Shown here one piece after another: positions 1 through 18,366 of a stretch of DNA of 64,000 bases (its first letter is position 1; every line of letters begins with the position of its first letter). Under the pieces are notes generated by a model that saw only the letters and a list, made by a program, of their open reading frames with translations, did not search any database and was not told the DNA's origin. Made by a program: the position numbers and the translations under genes. The stretch lies in contig OX459098.1 in the NCBI GenBank assembly GCA_949775045.1, positions 20,110,944 through 20,174,943 on the forward strand, in the 5' to 3' direction. The stretch comes from Metridium senile (lineage: Eukaryota; Cnidaria; Anthozoa; Actiniaria; Metridiidae).

Positions 1-740
1 TATCATGTTTATACATATTTTATTTTTTAAAGATCGAAAAAAAACATTTCACTACAATATATTGAAATAAAAGCAGATAATCTGTATTTACAATTTTTTT
101 TTATTAAAATGACCACTTAACATAAACATGCCTAAACTTTTACTCCAAACCCCAATAAAGTACATATTTTCGGAAAGTTTCTGGTCAACGGTACTAGTAA
201 ATGTGGGTATTTGAAACCTTGTTTCTCATTTTTGACTTTTTCATTCATTTCAAAAATAATAGTACAATTAACCACACACTAACCATTAATCGGGGGGACG
301 TAAAAGAACGACTGAGGACGCAGGTCACGACCATCCTCAGTGAAAGGCCTACACTTACACTAATATTAATATACTAACAGCTAACTATAATGTGTAAAGC
401 GCATTTGAATATATACACATAGAAAGTGCGCTATATAAATACATTATCATTATCATTACAATTTTGCTATAATGTATTAGATAAAAAAGTTGGCCATCCT
501 ATATCCTGTAAAATAAAGAATCAAGTTATTAAACGAGTTATTTAAACATAGTTTAAATTTCGTTTAGGCCTTTAAAAATATAGACATTTGACAAAACACG
601 ACGAACGCTATATCGTGACCGATGCGGGTTTGGGTTGACCGACAACTTATAATCATGACACAGTAATAATTATTTAAAAAATAAAATATATATAAACATG
701 AACAGTTTTTTTCTTCTTTTTTCATTTTATTTACACATTA
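1..740. other. Intergenic, AT-rich; SINE-like fragment
   Basis: I see no gene here. Around 385-455 there is a short repeat with the words GCGCATT and GCGCTATATAAA followed by a CATTAT run. The same words recur at 13,375-13,460, so this is probably a degraded SINE 3' part. The remainder is AT-rich sequence without recognisable coding potential. Confidence 0.5.
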
Positions 741-744
741 TTCT

Positions 745-950
745 ATTTTTGAAGCGCTTAACTCGATGACACAAAGCTGTTTTAGTTGCATCGAGTTAAG
801 CGCCCAGCGCGTAACGGCGATGACACTAAGTTGTAGTTTTATCGAGTTATGCGCTGGGCGTGGTCAAGCTCAGTGGGGGCGTGATAGAGCGCGTAACTCG
901 AAGAGCGCGTAACTCGAAGCGCGTAACTCGAGGCGCGTAACTCGAAGATT
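745..950. repeat. GCGCGTAACTCGA-type short repeats and hairpin
   Basis: A motif close to GCGCGTAACTCGA is repeated four times head to tail at about 890-946. Before it lies a hairpin whose arms read GCGCTTAACTCGATG and its complement (about 753-803), then a diverged second pair ending near 860. The GC content is far above the surroundings. The function is unknown; it may be a satellite seed or the end of a DNA transposon. Confidence 0.55.
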
Positions 951-999
951 ACCTGTAGTCATAACATATTGTAGTCATAACATACAAACCAAACTACAT

Positions 1000-1300
1000 C
1001 TCTGAACTCCTTAATACCAAGCAAAAACCTACTCGACTTTAACACTCCAATTTTGAAGACAACCTTAAACTCAAGACCCCACGGCCAAACTTCAGAATTA
1101 AGAACTACGCTGCAAGAGCCTTTTCAGTGTGCGCACCGCGCCTCTGGAACACTCTACCAAATCTTTTACGACATTCCAAATAATTTCATTAATTAGCTTT
1201 TGTAAAGGCATAGAGACTGTTTATTATTATTGTATTACAATCGTGTGATTTCAATACTTTACCAGCACAAAATTAGCATTTATTTCGGTCTCGGCTTGTG
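1000..1300 (+). mobile_element. Non-LTR retrotransposon 3' remnant (LINE, reverse-transcriptase C-terminal tail)
   Basis: Frame 1070-1183 translates to about 37 residues containing AARAFSVCAPRLWNTLP before a stop. The RLWN-LP pattern close to the stop is typical of the C-terminal end of ORF2 in CR1/Jockey-like non-LTR retrotransposons. Upstream the frame is not maintained, so this is a 5'-truncated dead copy. The assignment to LINEs is by family pattern; the clade is not certain. Confidence 0.6.
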
Positions 1301-1526
1301 CATGTTGCTTTAGATGCGACATTTTTTGAAATAGATCAAAAGGCTTATTTTACTATTTTAATCATTGATTATACGTTTGAATAATAAAAAAACGCAAACA
1401 TTGACAAATGAAAATAATTGTGTAATGATTAACAAAAACTACTGTCAGGGCTTGAGAATAGGGGATCATTCAGAAGACATCATCAGGAACATGTGGGACA
1501 GACAGACACACAGATATAATAAGACA

Positions 1527-1527
<1 letters not shown>

Positions 1528-1607
<80 letters not shown>

Positions 1608-1608
1608 T
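1528..1608. repeat. (GACA)n microsatellite
   Basis: About 20 uninterrupted GACA units with looser flanking GACA/GAGA words. The apparent reading frame across it is only the repeat. Confidence 0.95.
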
Positions 1609-1865
1609 AAGACAAGAGAGGCAGACAAGAGAGTCACATTTTAAGCTATCTATCATGCCGACAGTTAACTCTATTCAATTTTTAATAAAATTCTTCTATT
1701 GAACAAATATACATTTCTCATATCAATTCTTATAATCAAATCTATCATTATATACAAATTACTAAATAATACTACTTTATATGAAATAAGATGTTTCTTT
1801 CTTCTTAAATTTCCAATAAATTGTCAACCAAAATTCACTTTTAATCAAGATATTACTGATTGATA

Positions 1866-4800
1866 TCAAGTTGCCAAACAAGTGTCTAAATGAGAATTAA
1901 TCAAGTCTAAAGGTATTGATGACTGACAGGAAGGGCATATCACACTGCTTAGTGTTTCATTACACAGATTTATAGGTTTGTTTTTAGATCCATCGTCTTG
2001 AGTATCCTTGCATCTCGCAAATGCATCAATTATTGTCAGACTAGGAGTTTTATTTTTAGACGAATCTTTGATATTACTATGAGATTCTTTTTTAAGATGT
2101 ACACCTTTTTGAGATCCAGTCGTTTTAGATGTACTGGGATAATTAACTTTGTTGTTTGTTGTAGTGTGTAGTTTAACTCTTTCCTGGTCATTTTTAGATG
2201 TTTTTAATCCATGGTCTTTTCGTATCGCAAGACCTTTATGGTTACCAGATGTTTTAGATGTGCTAGGAAGATTAGCTTTGTCGTTTGAAGTCAGTGTTTC
2301 AAGGGGGTGTTTAACTCTTTTCTGTTCGTCTTGAGTTGGTTTTGATCCTCCTAAGACATTACCTTTTCCAGTAAACGCATTAAATCCACTTGGTCCAGAG
2401 TCATCCGTTCTTGGTTTCTTTGGTGAATGCTCTAAATTCTCATCACTACTATCGGTCAATGAATTATTTGTATTACCACTTCCTTCTTTTGTCACCAGGC
2501 TATTTGATTTACCAGTACTTTGAGTCTTTTTTAACTTGTCGAAGAAAGTGGGAAGGTCTGGTTTTGAGTCAGAGTTTGAAACTTTCCCTTTTTCTTTTTT
2601 TCCTTTCGAAGCTGTTGAGTCGCTCGACTTTCCCTTCGCTTTTCTTTTTCCGTAATTTTCAGGCTCTTTGACTTTAGTAAATTCACCACCACATTTTCGT
2701 TTATGGTCATTCCACCAGGTATCTCTTGGTGCTGGAGCTCTGTTCATTGCTCTCTTTACAACACCATAGAATGGTGACCATTTTTGACAAGGCCCGTTAC
2801 ATTTCCACCAATGCTGACGATATGCATTGACCTGAAATAAGAATTAGACACAAAGAGTTTAAATATTTTATTTGACAATTTTGAAGCATGACTTGATTGA
2901 CGTTTTTCAAGCTGTTGTAATCTGTTTCAACTTTAACATTACAATATAAATATACAGAATTATACTTAAGGATAATAATATGATAAAAACTATACATACA
3001 ATGTACATGTATATAAGAAGATATGATAGATATGATAAAAGAAAAAATTTACAATATATTTATAATATAAATATCGATGAAATACCACTTTCTCCCGTGT
3101 CTAAAACATTGTATCATTGTTGACATGATGATGACAATTTAATTGATCAAAAGCTGGTTGACAAAAGAGACGGATTATTAATTTACGTTTGTAAAATTTC
3201 TAGTTTTTACTAATAATATTATTCTTTAACTACTCAGATTTCTACCTGCTTTTAAATAATTTATGCAAATGTATGCAAGTCATATAATGGTAGTATATGA
3301 TGCTATAAGGTAAATAGCTTTTTATTGAAATATTAAATAACTTACCTCATCATGAAAGTTGTGATATACCTAATAATTGAAGCAAAATTAATCATTATTT
3401 CTGTTCAAACAATTCATCATCAAAATCATCATGATTAACAGCATCATTGCCACCATCTTCATCATTAATTATCTTAATTATCACCATCATCAGAATTGCC
3501 ATAATCCTTATTATCATCATTATCACCATTCACCATCATCAAAAATACCATAATCCTTATTATCATCATTATCACCATCACCATCATCAAAAATACCATA
3601 ATCCTTATCATCATTATCACCATTCACCATATTCATCAAAAATACCATAATCCTTATTATCATCATTATCACCATCACCTTCATCAAAAATACCATAATC
3701 CTTATCATCATTATCACCATCACCATCATCAAAAATACCATAATCCTTATTATCATCATTATCACCATTCACCATCATCAAAAATACCATAATCCTTATC
3801 ATCATCATTATCACCATCACCATCATCAAAAATACCATAATCCTTATTATCATCATTATCACCATTCACCATCATCAAAAATACCATAATCCTTATCATC
3901 ATCATTATCACCATCACCTTCATCAAAAATACCATAATCCTTATTATCATCATTATCACCATTCACCATCATCAAAAATACCATAATCCTTATCATCATC
4001 ATTATCACCATCACCTTCATCAAAAATACCATAATCCTTATTATCATCATTATCACCATTCACCATCATCAAAAATACCATAATCCTTATTATCATCATC
4101 AATATCATCATCATTATCATCATCACCATCATCATCATCATTTTTATTATCACGATATTGTAGTATTTCAACTTACTGAGATATTAGTTCCAGTTTGTTT
4201 GTTTATCCTGTACATGTGCTTATGAAACTCAGGGCCATGGCCATCATGATCCTAAAATATCACAAATATGAAATAAAAATACTATACTTACAAAATGAAT
4301 AATTTCACTTGACAATACACTTACAAATATGGCATTAATTATGTTAATCTAGAGTATTTTAGCATAAGGTATTGTGAAGCTTTGACTGCAGTCGACATAA
4401 TAGCTCTTTACGATCGGCATTCAGAAGCTTGTAGACTATTCATTAATTAATGCACCTATCAATGTCTTGCTTCAATGGGGGGAGTGCGGGCATAACCAGG
4501 TGCTCTTGACATTTTTCATATCTTTTTGTCAATAGCCTGTTGAATAAACTGAAAGCATTGTATTGTATTGTCAAAAAACATAGAGCAGCCCCAGGTACAG
4601 GCAAAGTTTATGTTCAATAACCCGACTTTGCCCGCACTGCCCCTGTTGAGGCAAGACAATGATAGGTGCATAAGAGCATAAGCGAATTAAACAAATCCTC
4701 TCTTTAGGCTGGTTAGAAATGTCAGAGTTGGTAACACCGAATAGAAGATCACTAAGGAGTAACGAGCAAGCCTTGCTTAGAGTTGGTAAAACTTATTAAT

Positions 4801-7316
4801 AGACTTTCAAATTTTGTCATGAATAGAAATGCTGTATTAAGTATAATATATTGTAAGCTAAGTAATTATTTAATTGTAACTAATATCCAGTTATTTATTC
4901 ATTATCATTTATAGACATTTATAATATGTATGTAGGGCTGACCCAGCCTGTAATTCAGTGACTGCTGCAAGAGGCCTGAATAAAAAATATCTATCTACCT
5001 ATAACAGGTTCCCATTTAAATCTGTACTTTCCCATTTAAATCTGTACTTATGCAAATTGTGTTGATGTGTGCTAAACACACAGACCAACCAATCAGAGTA
5101 TATTAATCCTGAAGTGAACTTCTCTGATTGGTTGATCTGTGTGTTTAGCACACACCAACAAAAATTTGCATAAGTACAGATTTAAATGGGAAAGTACAGA
5201 TTTAAATGGGAACCTGTTCTATCTATCTAAGGTTCTCTTAGTACTTACTTTATTGTTTTGAGTCACAAATAACAAAGCATGGATCATTTCATGCTGGAAA
5301 AAAAAAAGATAATTATCAATGAGAAAGATATTAAAGTAAAAAAAAATAAAGAACCATATTTTACACAGGAAGACCTTTTAGCTGAAGCTAATCTGCTAAT
5401 CTCCAGAGAGCCAACAATATGCTTATTTTACTCCCCTCTCACCATCAGTACTTCGTTTCAGGGTATTTAAAGCAAATTAAATCTACATGGAAGGGAATGC
5501 AGTCAAAACTATGATGTGAGGTCACTGGGAATCAAATTTGGGACCTCTCCCACCGACGGCTGTGCACTACCAACTGTGCCATCCTTGCTTCTAAGATATT
5601 TAGCAATTATCTTTGGATAGACAGTAGCAAAAAGAATCAAACTACTATATATACCAATGGAAACTAGTGAGTAAACTAGTATAGGCTGCATCGGTGTTTG
5701 ATATAAACAATAGGTAATATAATGAAATTTGTAACATGGTAAAAAATGTAGTAAAGTTAAGTCAACATGTTTTACGGTCACCATGGTACAAATTTCATTA
5801 TATATTACCTAGTATACTATATATAGTAGTATATCACATAAACAAAGTAATGACAATGGAAGAATAATTAAATTAAGTAATTATGTTCTTACCAGTAATG
5901 TCTCTACTAGGTCCTTCCTTGGTCTTAGTTTAAGTAATGGTTCACTGAGTCTTACAGAACACAGGCCACCTCTGCCCTCATAGCAACACAGACCTGCACA
6001 TCTAAAAACAATAAGGAGGTGATGATGACAGAGTTTTTTAATGTTTTAACTCTACCTACATATAATATAGTCCATGCCTTAGCTGGGACTTGAACCTGCA
6101 CCATGTAATTAACCACTAAGAAAACCATCGTATTCATTATCATTATCATCATTACCATCCTCAGGAACCTAGCGGTAATCTTCTGTCGCTCATTTCTCGC
6201 TCCCACAAAAAATACCCCTGGGAACGTAGTCTGTTCGAACTTGTTCCGGAAGTCAAAATTCAAACTTATTTAACGACTTTCTTTGAATGGTTATCTTGAT
6301 TTTCATTGGTCGACCTAATAAGGTCGACCAATCAGGAAAGAGCTGAATTTTGATTTCCGGAACAAGCTCCAACAGACTACGTTCCCAGTGGTATCTACTT
6401 TGGGAGCGAGAAACGAGCGACAGAAGATTACCCCTGGGTTCCCGAGGATGCATCATTACAATATAATTGTCATTATAGTGCAAATCAAAAAACCTTGGGC
6501 ACTCAGAAATATTTTAGAAACCGTTTATTATTTGTTGAACAACTCACAAAGAACTCTAACTACAAAAGGTTTACCATACTGCACATCAGTCAAACTTCTT
6601 GCGGTGATATAGTTGTTTCTGAGTTGTTCAACAAATAATAAACAATTTCTAAAATATTTTTGGTGCCCATGGTTTTTTTTTTGATTCGCACTGTAACATT
6701 CATGGTTGAATGGTGTGAACCCTGCCCAATATTATGTGATTATGATTTTTATCAACATCACCTCATTATTGTCATCACCACCATCTTCATCATAACAGCA
6801 TCACCATCACCATCACACCAACATCATCATCATCACTTCATTATTGTCATCGCCACCATCTTCATCACAACAGCATCACCATCACCATCACACCAATATC
6901 ATCATCATCACCATCATCAAAATTATCGTTAATAAATAATATCATCATCATATTAAGTAATAAATAGAACGTTTATCATGATAATTTCCGATACTATATT
7001 TTCATAGCAACAGGTAAAAATTAAACAAGAGGATTGAACATCCACATTTAAATAATTGGTTTCAGTTTTCATCTGCTTACAGTGTCATTCTTGGACTCCA
7101 TCGCACCTCAACCCCACCTAATAAACCATCAAAGTATTCTTGATTAAACTGTAGAAACAGTTGCCTAATATCTGGGTTAGGATCGATGAATTCCCACGAC
7201 GGATCTACCAGAGATGTTGGGACATTTGACGGTTTTTGCGACGGGACATCATTATCTTCACTATTAAATTGTTTTTGGAGAAATAGAGCAAATGCTAGAT
7301 CATCATCAACTTCCAT
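1866..7316 (-). CDS. SPRTN: DNA-dependent metalloprotease SPRTN (Spartan/DVC1), complete, six coding exons
   Basis: SPRTN cleaves proteins crosslinked to DNA and works in the nucleus at stalled forks with PCNA/ubiquitin and the VCP/p97 segregase. Exons as I splice them on the minus strand: 7316-7081, 6001-5893, 5293-5249, 4251-4177, 3369-3346 and 2831-1866. All have AG/GT borders and phases agree, giving 484 aa, close to the vertebrate length. The SprT catalytic site HEMIHA lies at 116-121, with the third zinc His in GHGPEF (H135). The zinc subdomain is C174, C178, H206, C210. A VCP-binding SHP box FTGKGNVLG is at 316-324, a weak PIP-like SLTIIDAF at 427-434, and a UBZ4 finger (C462, C465, H477, C481) at the end. 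The start at 7316 gives MEVDDDLAFAL, like the conserved N-terminus; an upstream in-frame ATG at 7433 would add 39 unconvincing residues. The catalytic site is made up from four exons. Confidence 0.93.
3346..3369 (-). other. SPRTN: 24-nt micro-exon of SPRTN
   Basis: This exon encodes VYHNFHDE between an AG acceptor (TTATTAG) and a GTAAG donor. It supplies the eight residues that the SprT family needs between the NIS and NAYRQHWW segments. Without it the reading frame continues but this conserved loop is lost. It is too short for an ORF search and was found by looking for the missing segment. Confidence 0.85.
3430..4145. repeat. 97-bp minisatellite of CAT/ATC-rich units in a SPRTN intron
   Basis: The words AAAAATACCATAATCC and ATCATCATTATCACCAT alternate. 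The full period is about 97 bp, made of two similar half units of about 48 bp; equivalent points fall at about 3762, 3859 and 3956. It fills the intron between the 75-nt exon and the 24-nt micro-exon. The open frames across it on both strands are artefacts of stop-free repeats. Confidence 0.9.
5005..5216. mobile_element. Palindromic MITE (family A, CAGGTTCCCATTTAAATC ends)
   Basis: The left end reads CAGGTTCCCATTTAAATC and the right end is its complement. Long arms continue through GCTAAACACACAG and CCAATCAGAG, so nearly the whole element is a hairpin. Further copies are at 14,670-14,863 and, broken, at 13,280-13,355. It lies in a SPRTN intron and has no coding capacity. Confidence 0.85.
5659..5805. 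repeat. Dispersed repeat R1 (copy 1)
   Basis: The words GAAACTAGTGAGTAAACTAG and AGGTAATATAATGAAATTTG are shared with copies at about 10,808-10,990 and 45,656-45,800. The copy at 45.7 kb continues into TGACGTTTCGAGC, a word seen at the ends of several retroelement families. The class is not resolved. Confidence 0.6.
6156..6450. mobile_element. Palindromic MITE (family B)
   Basis: The ends are inverted copies containing GGTAATCTTCTGTCGCTC and GAGCGACAGAAGATTACC. The internal arms with GGAACGTAGTCTG and TTCCGGAA also pair, and the centre is a GGTCGACC-type hairpin. It is non-autonomous and lies in the first SPRTN intron. Confidence 0.85.
6476..6693. mobile_element. Tc1/mariner-like MITE with TA flanks
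   Basis: The ends read TAGTGCAAATCAAAAAA and, inverted, CAGTGCGAATCAAAAAA. Each is flanked by TA, the target duplication expected for Tc1/mariner. Arms of roughly 70 bp pair around AACAAATAATAAAC. It has no coding capacity. Confidence 0.75.
6745..6950. repeat. CATCAC/ATC-rich microsatellite with a duplicated block
   Basis: A block containing ATTGTCATC(A/G)CCACCATC and CATCACCATCACCATCAC occurs twice, about 70 bp apart. It sits in the first SPRTN intron and is non-coding. Confidence 0.8.
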
Positions 7317-7415
7317 AGTTGTTGTACAAACGGTGTAAAACGGCAGACTATTGAGTGAAAATAAAGAAATATGACATAACTTATTGAGCGCCAGACAATT
7401 TGAACGTTTGGTGTC

Positions 7416-7425
7416 GCGCATGCGC
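7416..7425. promoter_or_regulatory. NRF-1-like palindrome upstream of SPRTN
   Basis: GCGCATGCGC lies about 100 bases upstream of the SPRTN start codon. This is the core of the NRF-1 consensus found in many animal housekeeping promoters. No clear TATA box is next to it, which fits a CpG-type promoter. The assignment rests on motif identity and position only. Confidence 0.6.
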
Positions 7426-7449
7426 ATATCCAATATAATGCACAGGTAT

Positions 7450-8390
7450 CCCCAAGAAGAAAAAATTAAATATACAATAGTTTGATTAAGTGAAATTTAT
7501 TTTACATAAAGCATACACATATATTTGTAGCCCAGCTAAATAAATATATATGTTTGCTATGTATCATAATTTTAGAAAAATATACAACAAACTTCAATGG
7601 ACAGCGTTTCTTTTTATTTCATTAATAAAAATTGTGTATAATCAAGGTAAGAGGTACACAGTCTTGTTGCATAATAATATCTTTTGAGCAACTAGCATAC
7701 ACATAAAAAAGCCACCACCCCTACACATGGAGAAAGGGAGTCCCCCACCCTCGTGGGCATGTATATAAACAATAATTTCAATCTAGCAGTTTTATCCATA
7801 AGGTTAAGCTTTGGTAGCTTATTTTTTGCATTTACAGAAGAATGTCATAATATTTATATGCAAACTTGTGTGGATTCAGATAAATAAATGTTTGTACGTT
7901 TCATCAACCTTGTTGATTTTATTTCAACCAAGCTTTCGAGCTATTCGCCCATCATTTGGGTAAACAATGTGAAGATTTTGTTGTTATTGGTTTAAATCAA
8001 ATCAAATAAGGTTGATGAAAAGTTTCTTTTAAAATGGATTCCAATCTTGGTATTTCATTATTTTACATTGTCTGTTATGTTATGTTGGGTTTGGAGATGA
8101 GAATGGCAAGCACACGAACTAGCCACCTTCCTCCCCCCTGGATCCATAGCCTGTTGTAAATAGCAAAATGTAAATGTTGTAAATGGCCTGTTGTAAATTT
8201 ACATGCTGTGATGCAGTTTACAATGTTCACAGTTGTTTGGAAACCGTTGTTTGCAACATTTGAGCACTTTTAATCACTCTACTGGAATTGCATACTGGGT
8301 ATTCCAGCCATTGCCTGTATCTGGACAGTCTACCATCAAGAAGTAGCTGTGTTCGCCAGTTAATGGTTCAGTGCTTAATTAGACTAGACA
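7450..8390. other. Intergenic between SPRTN and the BABAM2 3' end
   Basis: No gene is seen. A repeat with inverted ends (TTCATCAACCTTGTTGATTT near 7,900 and its complement near 8,003) contains AAGCTTTCGAGCTATTCGCC, a retroelement-type word. At 8,150-8,205 the phrase GCCTGTTGTAAAT is repeated. Confidence 0.5.
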
Positions 8391-8397
8391 AGAATAC

Positions 8398-16328
<7,931 letters not shown>

Positions 16329-16378
16329 ATTGCCAAAAAAGGGTCGTCAAACTTGAAGCTTGCAAATACAACAAATAT

Positions 16379-16390
16379 CCGCCATCTTGG
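16379..16390 (-). promoter_or_regulatory. YY1-like site at the BABAM2 promoter
   Basis: On the minus strand this reads CCAAGATGGCGG, the core YY1 consensus, about 50 bases upstream of the BABAM2 start codon. YY1 sites in this position just downstream of transcription starts are common in animal housekeeping genes. Assigned from motif and position only. Confidence 0.6.
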
Positions 16391-17520
16391 ATTACAACGA
16401 CAGGGTAGACTGGGGCGAGTCGAAGCGTTGCTTCGTGAGTTGCGCGCGGAAACACAAATTTCCACGAAAATATAATCTGTATGGCCTTGTAAAATATTTT
16501 TATTGGGTTTATATCAATAATTCATATTTTAACTTTGTATTGAATTTACATCAATTAATCAAATCACAAATATCAATCACTAAAGTAGAATCCACTTAGA
16601 GTAACTAATAGTCTGGGAGCACATGTAGTGCCGTGGGATTTTCGTGAAGATTAAACGCGACCTGTGCAGAAGTGTTGAGTAGGACCTAAAGAACATTTAA
16701 AATGTTGTCGGCACTTCTGTAAGTCGTGCAGGGGGGGTCTACGGGGCGTTTAAAAAGTACCCACTCTAATCTTGCATGAAAACGAGGCTGAATCATAAAA
16801 CCTAATGAAAACTGGTCTTAATTTGGTATTTTTCAAAATGATATTGCGTTTTTTGATAGTCTGAGATGTTGTACTGAATATCATCGTTTGTAGGGATAAT
16901 TATAGGGGTCACGTGACCGGAAGTTAAGGCTCAATTTTCTTGTTATCCTAAAAATGACTTAAAAATTGGACTAAACTGCCTAAACATGAAACTACAGATG
17001 AAAGCTAGATTCTACTAACATCTTAATCATCACTGTCATCATTTTCGTCGCACTCAATCTGCTTTCCGGGGGATTGAGGGGGGGGGGGGGGGGGTATCAA
17101 ATTGTCAAATGCGAATTTTTGAAACTGAATTAGCATTTTCTGGTATCTGTTAGGATATCGAAAAAGGAGAGAAGAGCGCATCGATTTTCGCTTCTGATAC
17201 GTATGTTAATATTATTAATTAATGTGGTATCTCTAAGGATGTAAAAATCATCCAGCCACGCCCTTTTTAAAAGACTTCCGGTATGTTTTAGGGGTATTTT
17301 TGAAAACTGGTTTTTCGACTGAGCATTTTTAAATTTTTAAATTTTGTTTTTATTTACACCCAGACTTGACCAAATAGATTACTGCTTTCGGTGCGGGCGG
17401 TTGTTTCGTCATTACAGGGATCCATTCATCTTTCTCACATCAATCATCTGGTTGTAGCAAACTTGTACTGCCAACACAGTCGTTATTCTAGCATCTTGTA
17501 GTGAGCGCCTCATAATGTGC
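16391..17520. other. Intergenic spacer between BABAM2 and the discoidin cluster
   Basis: No gene is seen. It contains the BABAM2 upstream region and a G run of about 18 near 17,078. Homology to the 6.25-kb unit begins abruptly at about 17,522 (CACTACTGATTTAATTTA), so this marks the left breakpoint of the tandem duplication. Confidence 0.6.
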
Positions 17521-17548
17521 GCACTACTGATTTAATTTATGCACTAAC

Positions 17549-17942
17549 CTTGACACCGATAATCAATTCCATTTCCTTCCATCAAGCAAATCTCTGGATG
17601 ACTACAATACTTGTTGCTACAGGTAACCATCGGATGAAGGCTGTACAACATGTAGCTTCCAGTCGAGTCTGCAACAAGCCCTTCAGGGTAGGAGAGGTGA
17701 TTACCTCTGTTGATCTGACACAGGCCTGTCTTGCTGTACCAGTTGATGCTGTGACACGACGAGGTACCTGCACATTTGTCGAGGCAGCTGTCTGACGAAC
17801 AGGTGCCCTTGTAGGACTGGATCACGTGATCAACGAGCACGTGACCTGGCACTTGATATGGCGTGTCGCTACAAGTATCGGCGTATGAATGTTTCCATAG
17901 GAACAATTTGAATACAAATAGAAAGTAGATAGTCATGTCATT
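17549..17942 (-). pseudogene. Truncated PAN/EGF-like copy lacking its discoidin exons (gene 0)
   Basis: This 394-nt exon is nearly identical to the PAN exon of genes 1 and 2; its predicted protein differs at one position (Pro in QVPGHV where genes 1 and 2 have Leu). It has the same AG acceptor and GTTAG donor, and full upstream promoter blocks. However, homology to the duplicated unit stops 27 bases past the exon, and no F5/8C exon follows before BABAM2. If transcribed and read through, it stops at the TAG inside the donor, giving a PAN-only secreted peptide of about 132 residues. Most likely it is a by-product of the tandem duplication breakpoint. Whether it is expressed cannot be told. Confidence 0.8.
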
Positions 17943-18366
17943 CTGAAATTAATAATGAACATTAAATTAAGCATTGGCGACAGACATCGAAATGCATGTG
18001 GACACATTATTATTCATTGAAGTATTGGGAACCCGTGAAGGATGTGACTGGCTTGCTTACAACTATGCTGTTTCTCAGTTAATTTTAGCATTCTCATTGA
18101 TTGCAGGTCGGAAAGAATTATTAAATAGTATTACAAACAATTTTATTATATAAAAAGCCTTCGTCGATGCATGTACACTGCAGAAGCAGATTCTTTTTCA
18201 CAAACAAACTACAAATAAACTGTGGAAAAAAGTGTAAGACATCCTGGGAGTGGATAAACAACAGGATGGAAAAAATGAACATTGAGAGTTTATTGGAGCA
18301 GCGACTCTAATAACTCGCCCTAGGACGTTATCGCGCAAATAGGCAAAACATGATGATGATGAAATA

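Noticed and set aside
3447..4171. Several overlapping open frames with HHH or GDNDD patterns
   Set aside because: They follow the 97-bp CAT-rich minisatellite on both strands and lie in a SPRTN intron.
5279..5470. 63-codon plus-strand frame over SPRTN exon 3
   Set aside because: It is antisense to the HEMIHA exon and to the neighbouring intron, with no features of its own.
7317..7433. Upstream in-frame extension of SPRTN (start at 7,433)
   Set aside because: The extra 39 residues have no family similarity, and the start at 7,316 matches the conserved acidic N-terminus. The NRF-1-like motif lies inside the extension, which suggests it is promoter or 5' UTR.
17582..17773. 63-codon frames overlapping each PAN exon in another frame on the minus strand, and plus-strand frames over the same bases
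   Set aside because: These are shadow frames; the PAN frame carries the conserved cysteines and correct splice phases.
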